Shown one piece after another: positions 28,516-39,557 of a stretch of 64,000 bases of DNA. The translations under genes and the position numbers were made by a program. This stretch comes from Astropecten irregularis (Eukaryota > Echinodermata > Asteroidea > Paxillosida > Astropectinidae). The DNA lies in assembly GCA_963971285.1 (NCBI GenBank), contig OZ020259.1, forward strand, positions 2,728,001-2,792,000, read 5' to 3'. How positions within the stretch are numbered: position 1 is the first letter of the stretch; the number at the start of each line of letters is the position of its first letter. The notes under the pieces were generated by a model. The model was not told where the DNA came from. It was given only the letters and a program-made list of their open reading frames with translations, and made no database searches.

Positions 28516-30462
28516 AGTTTCCTTCACGTCAGAGTCTGGAGTCATAAACCACACATTGTTGTTGGCACCTACTGTCTCGAGAGAAATGGTATATTATGAT
28601 CTAGTTTAAGTTCACTCAGTCCTATATTACAGCATCTTGTACGGCTTTTTTATGCCCAGTACATTTTCCATCTTTTATTTCAAACAATTTTTTTTTCTTT
28701 TGAGCACTTTTTGAGCGTTCCTTTCATGGTTGAGCGGTCTGAAACGTCAGAAGCTTTTAGAAACTCGGCCAGAAGTTGAAGACCAGTTTTTTCATTCTGA
28801 AGATGAGGGATCGAAGAATTGACTTGCCTGTTTTTAATGTAAGTGGCCGTCATCATGCTTGTGGTGTTTACAAGTCAGTTTGCGCTGGTATTAACGCTTA
28901 TGTGTAAAAGTACTAGTAATGTACATGTACATGTACAATGGAGATAAATGTAAATATTTTGTATCTATTCTAAGCACTCTATTTCATACAATATCCATTA
29001 TGCATGAAGTTTTTTTTTTTTCTTTTCTTTTTTAATTGTCCAAGCAAAAAGGCATGCATATAATTATATAACCATTATGAAGAGTATACACAAAAAGAAA
29101 TACAGAATTCACATACTGTAGTGTAATTATAATTTAACAAAACATTTTCTTGTAAAAAAAAACCGAAACAACAAAACAAAATGTAGGGAGCAATTTTGCA
29201 ATACAAAAAAAACGTGTACACTGTCTCAATTTGCCTTTGATTGTTTTTGAGTTTTAAAAGAAATGGCGTAATATTATAAGAATTAAAGAAAAAAGCCAAG
29301 AATTTGGACTGTTTGTCAATGTTTGCCCACCAATTGAGAAGAAGACGGTAGTGAAATGTGAGACGATCGTTATTAGAACTGCCGTTGGCGGTCGACGTTT
29401 TGGAAATGAAGTGGATGCATTATTTGCTGGTTTTGTTCTTTTTCACGTCTTTCAATCTCTGTGGATTATATATATATATATATTATATATATTATTATTA
29501 TTAATGATTATTATAATTTATTATGTATAGGTTTATTGTATGAGCAGAATCTGTTCTTAACGATGCTTTTTAATGGCCTAAAAAAATCCACACTATCCTT
29601 GGTTCCAGTTCCTAATTAATTGTATTCATATATGTAAATTAATTCCAAATGTATTCATTATTCGTGGCCAGTTATACACTGCATGAGAGAGATTTGTTTT
29701 CTTCGCACAAAAAAATCAAACAAAACCATTAGCATTTTTTATCGTCAGATTTTGCGCAATATTTTAGTGCTCTTTAAATTTTTACTGCATATTCTGCATT
29801 ATTTCGTTCGTAATACACACATAAATTGCTACAGTCTGTATAGGAAAATTTATAACCACTTTTAAAAAGCACCTAAAACATAAAGTGCTTATTTAATTTC
29901 TCCAAATATTGATGTATTTCCAACTAAAAAACAAAACAAAATTGAATTTTATTGCGGATAAAATGGCGTCTGTGAAAGAAACAAAGTTGCGGTTGTTTTG
30001 TCTTTTTAGCCGAGCCATGCTTGCTTTTATCATGCCGACACTAATCTGAATTTCTAAGGTGGAAAACAATTAAACTAATTAAGCATGACCTTTGACCTTG
30101 AACTTTTCAACAGTTCCAACAATTTTCCAACAGTGAGACCAAAATCTTAATCCAGATAATTTCCCCCCAAAATCGGCAGAAGTTATCCGATTCTATTCAA
30201 TTGTTTTCTTCAAATTGCTTTGCAGTTTGACATATTAAACAAAATATCCTTTTTCACATTTAGCCTCCCTGTTTTTGTATACAGAAACATTTGTATTCCT
30301 TCTAAAATTCAAATTCACATTTATCAGTATTTTTTATACAGTTCAATTAAGTTTTCTTTTACAAAAATTTCTCCTCTTCATTTTAAAATTGATTCAATTT
30401 AGCATAGTTTTAGTCAAATTTCAGATCATTACACGTTTCATTTAATATACATCCCCAAGAAG

Positions 30463-30769
30463 CAGGCGCGGTTCTAGAGGCAAAATTTTGGGGGGGGGGC
30501 TAGAAGAGCCATTATTTTTTGGGGGGGGCTAGAAGACCCAATATTTTGGGTTCTTCTAACACTCGCTTCTGCTATGTCTTATTAGGGGTCGAAAAACATG
30601 CACATTATAGCCCACACAACGCGTTTTTTATGTAATTGGCGCTTAATAACTGAAAAAATCCAGTATTTTCAAGATTTTTTTTTTTCACTTTCATTTTTTT
30701 AGGGGGGGCTAGACAAAATTTTTGGGGGGCTACAGCCCCCCCTTGCCCCCCCGTAGAACCGCGCCTGCC
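30463..30769. mobile_element. fold-back element, family J, larger copy
   Basis: GCAGGCGCGGTTCTAGAGG ... GTAGAACCGCGCCTGC, with two runs of G near AATTTTGGGG and a CCCCCC run near the right end. TGGGTTCTTCTAACACT is shared with the 14675 copy. Confidence 0.8.
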
Positions 30770-31013
30770 AAGAAGGACCATATTTTAGTCATATTTTTTG
30801 TTTTTCGTGCTGGTGTTTGATTGAGTCTATGCCCCGTTGTATATTTTGAGCTGGTCTCATTCATGCAAACGATGTGGCTTTGAACTTGAATGACCAAATT
30901 TAAATTTGACCAAAAGATAGACCAGAAAACTAAACCAAAACAGCCTAAATTTACAGTTACACTGTATAAGACCATATACTGGGTCATCGATCAAGTCCCG
31001 TGCCCGTGCAGAG

Positions 31014-31378
31014 TTAAAGGTAATATCATACTTTGGTTTTTGTCAAAGAAATACAGATTCATGGGCAAAAATATCAAGGAAGGTACATTAACAGTCATCT
31101 GTGAAAATTTCAGTCCCATACGGTGCCCACTTTTTGAGAAAACAGTGAAAAACAACCACAATATTTCTTAAGTCTCTTCTCTTTTATTTTTGATCTTTTA
31201 AAAGATCAAAAAGATTTTCGGTCGTTGTTTTACTTATTTCTGGATAAATACACCATTTCAGGCAGAAAAATGTTAACGGTATGTTTCTACTAGCATCATC
31301 TTCATACCCTGAAAGTTATACGTAAATCTGTGGACATTTCTGTTTTGGTCTCTTACCAAAGTATGATACTACCTTTAA
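31014..31378. mobile_element. TTAA MITE, family B, copy
   Basis: TTAAAGGTAATATCATACTT ... AAGTATGATACTACCTTTAA; one of the most complete copies, with the self-complementary centre GATCTTTTAAAAGATC. Confidence 0.8.
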
Positions 31379-31445
31379 TGCATATACCCCGTGCCGTGGC
31401 CACCAAACTCCCTCAGTATCAGTCTACCGATCCGGACAATGATTA

Positions 31446-31800
31446 AAGATATAATACATGATTGGTAAATTTCACAGAACAGCACTCACGCTTTGTCTGA
31501 TCAAACATGTACATGGAATACTGAACCTGTGCAAATTTGAGCTCAATCGGACATCTGAGTCGCGAGAAAATAGCGAAAACCCGACTCGGTTTTTCTTATA
31601 GAATGGTATTGATCTTACCCCGAAATCAAAACTGTTTTCGGTCTTTGTTTGACTAATTTCTGGATAAATACACCATTTCGACAGGCGGAAATATTTAAAC
31701 GGTATGTTTCTACCAGCACCATCTTCATACCCTGAAAGTTATAGGTTAATCTGTGAACATTTCTGTTTGGGTATGTTACCAATCCTGTACTGTACATTTA
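31446..31800. mobile_element. MITE family B2, plus-orientation copy
   Basis: Shares TTTCTGGATAAATACACCAT with family B but has its own parts: AGCTCAATCGGACATCTGAG, AGAACAGCACTCAC, and an end GGTATGTTACCAATCCTGTA. Other copies: 47155-47512 (inverse), 48600-48940 and 52118-52440 (inverse). Confidence 0.7.
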
Positions 31801-32479
31801 ATGTTCAAACAAATGCAAAGATGTATTTTGATGTGCATCACTTCCGACACTGATTTGGTTTATGGCAAGAAAAAGACAATTACTAAATCTAATCAGATTC
31901 CTTTTATGAAACAATACCAAAAGCACATCCCCCATTCCAAAAAAAGGCACAAATTAAAATTGAAAAAAAATAAAAAATCGGAGATTTTGTATAGATAAAA
32001 AGATTTTTAATTGAATGCAATCTTTTATATACGTACCGCAGCTGGTTTAGCTTTTCATTCTGTTGGCAATTAGTTCAGATAGAATGGATTATTAGGTTTT
32101 TGTTTTAACCACCCCCACCCCCTCCCCGTTTTTGCCCTAATGAGGATTCGAGTTTGTTGTTTTGTTCCAAATATTAATGAGAAAACAATGGTTGCTCATT
32201 AAAATTCACTATGTTTTGAAATAATTTTAACATTTGATGTAAAAAAAAAAAATACAACAAAGAAACAAAAAAACTTTTTGTACATTGTTCCTTGGCAATA
32301 TCATTATAATATACTTATACATACATTATCATTGTATTTTAGAGTAAAATGGGATGACTAGAGAATCATTGTTGAAAGAATTTAAAAAGTGAGGGAGAAT
32401 CAAATGCTGAAAATAGTGTGTTTTTCAGTTAACTTCAGGCTTTGTTACATTTTTGCGACATTATTAAAGTCAGTGTACA

Positions 32480-32850
32480 GGATTTGCAAGGCCATTTGAA
32501 TTTGAGACAGAAAATGGACTCAACAGTTCGTAAACAGTGCAAACAGTCACCATGGGAAATCTTGGTTCATCAGATGCTGGCTTTTTCAAAGAAATCAAGA
32601 TGTAGTGTCTTTTAAAAAGATTGTTCGTCCGAACGATCATTTTATCATTTCGAAAGCGTAGTGTAACCGTGAAGGATTCGGGGGGGGGGGGGGATTATTT
32701 CGGCCGTATTTCTGCTATCCAGATGAACAAAGCGTTTAAGGTACATGAAACAACGTCTGTAAGGAAGTTTAAGACCTTCATTTCTGTATAAGTACCAAAT
32801 TCAGCCCAAACGCACATCTTTGCAAATCCTATATGCTCCCTTTAACAGTT
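32480..32850 (-). repeat. dispersed repeat M, copy 2
   Basis: Reverse-complement copy of the 1955-2310 repeat, with an expanded run of 14 G at about 32680-32693 where the other copy has a short C run. Ends differ, so the exact element limits are not fixed. Confidence 0.7.
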
Positions 32851-32910
32851 AAATTCCAATTCATTCTATGGCTATTGCTTTTGTTATCAGGTAATTTTGC
32901 AGTGAAGATT

Positions 32911-33254
32911 TTAAAGGTGGTATCATACTTTGGTTTTTGTCAAAGAAATACAGATTCATGAGCAAAAATATCAAGGAAGTTACAGTAACAGTCATCCGTG
33001 AAAATTTCAGTCCCACGGTGCCCACCTTTTGAGAAAACAGTGAAAAACAGCAACAGTATTTTTTCATTTTTTAAAAGATCAAAAAGATTTTCGGTCGTTG
33101 TTTTACTAATATCTGGATAAATACACCATTTTCAGGTGGAACAATTTTAACGGTATGTTTCTACAACCAACATCTTCATACCCTCTATTAGTTATACGTA
33201 AATCTGTGAAAATTTCTGTTGTGGTTTCTTACCAAAGTATGATACTACCTTTAA
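32911..33254. mobile_element. TTAA MITE, family B, copy
   Basis: TTAAAGGTGGTATCATACTT ... AAGTATGATACTACCTTTAA. Internal deletion relative to the 31014 copy before the central palindrome. Confidence 0.75.
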
Positions 33255-35035
33255 CAAGGAGAAACCTATTACCCTCACACATTTTAAGATATTGGTCGGA
33301 GTGACCCACCTTTTTGCAGATTGACTGTCACATTGTGCCTTCACAGTCATTTTACGTGCAGAAATATCAGTACCATACATATCTCTCCTCTTCTAAAACT
33401 TACCGACATAAGCACGTTATTCTAAGCTACAAATAATACCAGCTTTTTTGCCAAGAAGCCAGAATTTCAACCATCTTTTTATCCCCCATCCAGGAAAAAA
33501 TTGATTTGTTTGCAATCTTATTCGTTAGACGCGGTGGAAATATAAAAGTGAATCCTAATTTTATCACACACTTGTACACAAAATGTGGACGGTAATATTT
33601 TTCAAAAAAAGAAGAAAAGCTGCACATAGTTTTGGACAAATTCCGTGTAAGAACGTGCTTTAATTCTCCCCAATTTGCTCCTTGTATCCGATTCAAGCTG
33701 TGTGTTTTTTTTCAATGATTTCAGAGAGTCACCCCACCCAGTTGCCCCGCCCCTCCCCCACCCAGTTGCCCCGCCCCTCCCAGTACAACCAAAAAAACAA
33801 AATGGAGCATCTGTGTTTTTGAATGAGAGTGATGATTTCACTGTGTGAACAATGTGAGAAACTTGACGTGTAGCCTATTTATTTGAATGTTGTGACTATT
33901 TAAATTCGATTGTTATTATTATTATTAAATAAAAAAAAGGTGCCCAAAGTGTTGTATAAATAACTAAGGGTTTCCAAGTTGCCTATAAAAATGATTCCAT
34001 GACGTAGTTTGTAGAAAAAATAATAATAAAAATAGCCTATAACGATATCCGAAATAGACGTATTTTAGCACTGAGTATCATTAGAAAATAGTACGAGAAT
34101 AGTGAAAAGGATAGCATAGTGTAGGCTAGTATAGAAGCTAAAGTTATCACTTTTTACCATTTAGGTATGTTTTAACCAAATTTTATATTATAATATATAT
34201 AATAACAAATATTATGATTATGAATGTGTGTAAATGAAATGTACATGCTACGTTCCTGCATATGAAACTAATTATCGCAGTTTAGACAATGTTGATTGTT
34301 GTATTATTATTAAACGTAGTCCTTCATGAATAATGTATAAACTTCATACATATTTAAGATTATCTTATGAATATTGTAATTATACCTTCTGAATATGTAT
34401 GACATGGCCTCTCTATGTGCGGTACTCTTGTTCGTGCATTTTCATCTTTCACTTATTATATTTAAAAAGAAGTTTACTAAATATACGAATTCCTTATAAA
34501 CCCAAAATGTACAGTTTTAAATAAATTGCTGTTTATGTATTACATTAATATTAAACAGAAATCCTTTCAGAATTTTTTTTTTTGGTGTAAAATTTTTATT
34601 AAAACTATAAATGATTTTCATTTGAATGGCAAAGAATATGCAATGACTGGCGAATGGTTTAAAAACTATGTAGCAATAGGAAATATGATATATGCTATTG
34701 TATGAGTTTTAGACGTTGTATACAATATACGTGTATGTAGGTAGTTGTAGTTCATTGTGTAATATGTAATAGACACCTGTATCTTTGATTGAGATAGAAC
34801 ACAGCATGACTTGCACATTCATGCTTCACGTACTGTCCGAGGACAATAGGCTTTGTTCTTTTCTATTGTCCTTTTACTTAAACAAACTCCCATAGACTTA
34901 AGCACTTGTACGTCCTAGAACGTCTTTGAACAAATTAGAAGTCCGTTCGAGGACAAGAATTGTTTCGTTGTAATTGTCCTCGATCGGGAAGCAGTACACG
35001 TACATGGTTGTCCCGATGAGGTCATGCTAATGGAA
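33255..35035. other. AT-rich intergenic sequence
   Basis: No exon, RNA gene or repeat family recognised. Contains a short C-rich direct repeat (CACCCAGTTGCCCCGCCCCT twice near 33733-33780) and an imperfect inverted pair TCCGAGGACAATAGG / GTCCTCGATCGG between about 34837 and 34990. Confidence 0.5.
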
Positions 35036-36065
35036 CAAATCTCATATGATCCTCAAAGCAACCTCATTTGACTCATACAACCTCATTTGAGCCTCATACC
35101 AACCTCATTTGATCCTCAAGACAACCTCATTTGAGCCTCATGCAACCCCATTTGAGCCTCATACCAACTTCATGTGAGCCTCATACCAACCTTATGATCC
35201 TCATACCAACCTCTTGTGAGCCTCATACCAACCTCGTGTGATCCTCATACCAACCTCATGTGATCCTCATACATCCTCATGTAAGCCTCATACAACCTCA
35301 TAAATGAACACCATACCCACCTAACACAAGTCTCATACCAACTTTATATGATTCTCATTCTAACCTTGTTTGAGCCTCATACAACCTCATAATTTTCATA
35401 CAACCTCATACAATACTCATACAATCTCATATGATCCTCATACAACCTCATGTGAGCCTCATACAACCCTATGTGAGCCTCGTATGTTCCTCATAACAAC
35501 CTGATATGCTCCTCAAATCAACCCGTGTGAGCCTCATACAATCTTACATGATCCTCAAATCAACCTCATGTGAGCCTCGTACAATCTTACATAACCCTCA
35601 AATCAAACTCATGTGAGCCTCATACAATCTTACATAACCCTCAAATCAACCTCATGTGAGCCTCATACAATCTTACATAATCCTCAAATCAACCTCATGT
35701 GAGCCTCATACAATCTTACATAACCCTCAAATCAACCTCATGTGAGCCTCATACAATCTTACATAATCCTCAAATCAACCTAATGTGAGCCTCATACAAT
35801 CTTACATAACCCTCAAATCAACCTCATGTGAGCCTCATACAATCTTACATAACCCTCAAATCAACCTCATGTGAGCCTCATACAATCTTACATAATCCTC
35901 AAATCAACCTCATGTGAGCCTCATACAATCTTACATGATCCTTAAATCAACCTCATTTGAGCCTCATACTTCACACAATCTCCCGACCAACCTCATACAA
36001 GCATCATACATGTACCAACCGTGTATGATCCTGGTGTGATTCTCACAATGACCCTCGTACGATCC
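35036..36065. repeat. CCTCATA-rich satellite-like region
   Basis: About 1 kb of degenerate units around CCTCATACCAACCTCATGTG, with a spacing near 21-22 bp in the left half. The right half has become a regular 43-bp repeat (separate entry). No coding potential. Confidence 0.85.
35541..35971. repeat. 43-bp tandem repeat, ten units
   Basis: ATCTTACATAA and its variants start at 35541, 35584, 35627, 35670, 35713, 35756, 35799, 35842, 35885 and 35928, exactly 43 bp apart. Each unit joins two unlike half-units of about 21 and 22 bp (one with CTCATGTGAGCCTCATACAA, one with CCTCAAATCAA). This is a higher-order repeat made from the flanking monomers. Confidence 0.92.
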
Positions 36066-36070
36066 TCATA

Positions 36071-36143
36071 GGAACGTAACAAGAACGGTATTCAGGAGGT
36101 CGCCGGTTCGAATCCCGTTCCACTCAATTTTTCTTTGTTCACC
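36071..36143 (+). mobile_element. tRNA-like half element with TTCTTTGTTCAC flank
   Basis: Keeps the T-arm half (GGTCGCCGGTTCGAATCCCG) and the right flank CAATTTTTCTTTGTTCACC of the tRNA-in-hairpin family. Box A and the left flank are missing. It sits at the border of the CCTCATA satellite. Confidence 0.6.
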
Positions 36144-36144
36144 T

Positions 36145-38873
36145 TTCAATGACTTAAACATTCAGTGGTCATTTGATGATTACAAGAACTCCACGTGATC
36201 CTCGAATGAGGCTCACATTGAACCTAAATCTAACATAATCCTCCAGGACTATTTTGTTGGCCCTTAAAAAAAAAACCAAAACAACCCTGAACGAATGATT
36301 TTAAATATGGTGTACGTACCCTCTGTAAGTTAGTAAAATAACATGAACCATTGGTTATAACGTACATGTTGTACACGTTGAATCCTCGTACATGTAGTAT
36401 GCATTAGTTTACATTTTCAGGTACCGTATATTAAAAACAAAAAACACACAAAAGCAATCCAGTATAATTTCTATAATTATAAACATTCAAAGGGACCAAA
36501 GTGTAAACTATTTAAAGCAAAAATACTAAATATTCATATTATGGAGAAAAAAATATTACAAAAGTGTGCAATTTTTGCCGTATAGTTCTCGTGTTAGCAT
36601 TAATATGAATTATTAGACTACAGGTACACTGCTGGTCTCTGTCTGTACTTTTTACTAGGATAACTAATCCTAGTTAATCTGGTACTAAACCTGTTTATGT
36701 TTTCAGTGTTTTAAACGTTTAAAAGTTTTTGAAACGGAGTCGAGGGAGAGTTATAATACACAAAATGATATGTCGAGTGTTTATATATTTAAACAACAAA
36801 AAATTACAAAACAAAAACAAAAACGGTTTTAAAAGACTGCTGGATTGTCTGTATGAGTGTTTTGTAAAACTTTCTGCTGTTGTTTAATCTTTAAAAAGAA
36901 AATATCTTGAATAAACTATAACAAACTTTTTATCTTTTAAAGGCTTGATACTTTTAAACCCCTCTCCCCAAAAAAACCTCCCTTTTACAGTTAAATATTA
37001 ATGTTTTAGCAAATCCTGGTTAAAAACAAGAAGCGAGATGTTTGGCTCGTATTAAACTTGTAGTTAATGATATTTTGGGGGTTTTATCAGAACTATTTTA
37101 GCCAGGCTATGCAAGGTAGAGAACAATAGCTGGATGTTGACGACACATTTTTGTTGGTTTACGGTTTATTTTGTAGGTTTTCTTAAAAACATTTCGTTTA
37201 ATCCAGTAATTTCACTTTGAGAATTTTTTTTTGAGGATGCAATTCACAAGCGTAGAGGACTGGAAATGATTTTACCGAATTGTCTAGATTTTGTTCTGTT
37301 CCGTCGATTACCCGTTTTTGTAACCAGTCTATAATGGCAATATAGTTTCTTGACTACAATATTGATGCTTCTTTTATCATTGGTCTGTTTTAATAAGGAA
37401 AGATAATCCTTAAAGAAATATCTAATTGTTAAAATGATTTTGAGTGTTTTACTGGTGATGAAAATTTTATTCATTGTCATTGATATCATTTGCTCTCATT
37501 TTGTTGAAAACTTGTTCAATTTTTTTTTCTCAGTATTTGGTTGTACGTTTGATGATATTCAGTATAGCTACACAAATGATTATGCTGTGTATGTATAGTA
37601 CTGATAACGTCAAGCAAAGTTATAAGCATACCGGGGCAAAAAAAAAAGCAAATCCAAAAATTATTATCACAATTATATCACTTATTCCGAGGAATTAACA
37701 ATGCCACTATTATTTGCTTTTGTAAATTATAGTCACATCGTCCGCATGATTAACAAACTTCTTTCTTTAAAAAAAAATAATTTTAATGGAATTCCAATTT
37801 TCGTAATTCATTGAAAAAAATTATAATAAATAACTGTGAATTTCATTTTGTCATTAATTCTGCAAATTTGTGCACTCTTCTTTGTGTAGCATTTTAATGT
37901 CTTTAACTTTTAAAAAAATAAAAGAGAAGAGATTATTCTAAATTTGTAAGATATATTCAATACGTATTAAGCATGTAGCAGATATCATTCCTAATATATA
38001 AAATAAATATATGGCAAGTCGTCACATTAGAATAAAACAAAAATGTTGTCTGTACCTATTTAAATATACAAAAGAAGAAAAATCTATGGAATTTTCCGAT
38101 GATAACGAGAATATTCCAATTTTTTTTTTACACAGGGCTCGTTTCTGTGAGAAATAATCCAAATAAGGTGATATTTAAAAAAATAAATATGTAAACAATA
38201 ATACGTTAATCCTGTAATTTCATATTGATCATATTTCCACAGTGCCGATATTATCCGAGTATCTGATATTGGACTGTACCATTCTGTGTGGGGGTATGTA
38301 AAACATATAATCATGGGAGGTGTTGAATTCTTATCAAAAAAGTAAAATGTGAGTCGTCAGTTGGTTTTTTTTCTTTTTCCACCCGGAATTATTTTGTTGT
38401 TGTCCTTTTGTTTTAATACATGCCATATCAGCTATGTACCTACTTCTTGAATTAAAAAAAATAAAAACAATCATCATAATTATTACAACTGATAAATTAT
38501 TGTCGGATTCCATTTGTTTGTTTTATTATAGTAACCGAGGATGGGACCTTAGGGAGACTTTCCCATAGGGTCATGCACAAACTTTACTTACCTATTTCTA
38601 AACATTCTCCAAACCAATAAACTTGAAATTGACATAATTTTTATGTTCATATTGAGAGCATTCTGTCTTCTATTAAAATATGAACAGTAAAAATATGTCT
38701 TTAAAAGGTAGCTGGTACCTTAGGGAGACATCGAAAAGTCTCCCTAAGTCCCGATGTCTCCCTAATGTCCACTTTTAGACGCTAACGTGTCTCTCTAATA
38801 CCCCATTTGTAATTATTAGTGCGCCTAGTTTTCTTATAAAAAAATTTGTCTATGCCCAACAAATACACGTCGC
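36145..38873. other. AT-rich intergenic sequence
   Basis: No gene recognised. Mostly A/T homopolymer-rich. Near 38550-38800 the word GGGAGACnTnCC and its complement occur several times (AGTCTCCCTAAG, CTTAGGGAGAC), forming short inverted arms. Confidence 0.5.
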
Positions 38874-39064
38874 TTAAATGTTATATCATATTTTGTTTTT
38901 GTATCAAAGAAATACATATTCATGGGCAAAAATAGACAGATACAGTATCAGTCATCTGTGAAAATGTCAGTCCCATACGTTGCCCACTTTTTGAGAAAAC
39001 AGTGGAAAACCGCCACTATATTTCTTAAGTCTTTTCTCTTTTATTTTTGATCTTTTAAAAAGAT
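38874..39064. mobile_element. TTAA MITE, family B, half copy upstream of kinase gene
   Basis: Keeps ATTCATGGGCAAAAATA and GTCTTTTCTCTTTTATTTTT and stops at GATCTTTTAAAAAGAT, the family centre. The other half is absent. Confidence 0.65.
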
Positions 39065-39065
39065 G

Positions 39066-39150
39066 CCTGAATGTAGAATTTCCTGCATTCAGGACACCAT
39101 TCCAAGCCCTGATTGAGACCCAGTAGGGTCGAAAATTTTGCCAATTTTTT
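39066..39150 (+). other. hairpin and hammerhead-like motif upstream of kinase gene
   Basis: CCTGAATG / CATTCAGG form a perfect 8-bp hairpin (39066-39093). It is followed by CTGATTGA, a 5-bp stem GACCC / GGGTC with loop AGTA, then GAAA (39109-39134). This differs from a hammerhead core by one extra T in CTGATGA. Could be chance. Confidence 0.3.
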
Positions 39151-39239
39151 AATTGGTGAGCACTTATTTCTTATCTCTTCTATTAAGCTATCTATTACCT
39201 AATATACAGTGCTATACGTAGTTCCTCCAGTTTTCATTA

Positions 39240-39519
39240 TGGTTCCATTTATTGTGCGCGCGGTTAATATTCACGCGCGCGCGCAAGGAGACACCTTTTG
39301 CGTCACAATGACCAGCGCGCCAAAAATGAATCTTTTCCTGACAACTCCGATCGCGTGGTAACGTTTTGTTTTGTCTGTGTTTGCTCCTTGTCGTGTGAAC
39401 ACGGGTTTTTTTGGCTTCGGTGCTCTTTTCAGTGCCCTGTTGCAAAGAATTCACAGGAATTGTTCTTCCAGATATTTTTCTTTGAGTGCAATTAATCGAA
39501 ATCGTAAATCGGAACAATT
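39240..39519 (+). promoter_or_regulatory. probable promoter and 5' UTR of the kinase-like gene
   Basis: A CpG-rich patch (TGTGCGCGCGGTTAATATTC, ACGCGCGCGCGCAAGG) in otherwise AT-rich DNA, directly upstream of the inferred start codon at 39520. No TATA box could be assigned. The transcription start is unknown. Confidence 0.4.
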
Positions 39520-39557
39520 ATGTTCAACTTTCTGGCGACTTTGTCTGAAAGATTCAG
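39520..39557 (+). CDS. kinase-like gene exon 1 (start codon)
   Basis: Very short coding exon, MFNFLATLSERFR, with the strong donor TTCAG/GTAAGA. Its phase (2) is exactly what exon 2 needs, and stops lie in frame upstream at 39493 and 39505, so 39520 is the only in-frame ATG in this exon. Too short to be found by length alone. Confidence 0.7.

Larger units (their letters stand above)
27109..31013 (+). other. RIM 3' UTR / downstream flank
   Basis: No coding exon seen. Likely begins with the RIM 3' UTR. Contains a family A element, a roughly 82-bp tandem (28331-28510), a Pumilio-type word TGTAAATA at 28949-28956, TA-rich microsatellite sequence near 29466-29510 and a family J element. I could not fix the poly(A) site. 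Confidence 0.45.

Noticed and set aside
35036..36065. CRISPR-like array
   Set aside because: Regular spacing comes from whole-unit tandem repetition without unique spacers, in a eukaryotic genome.
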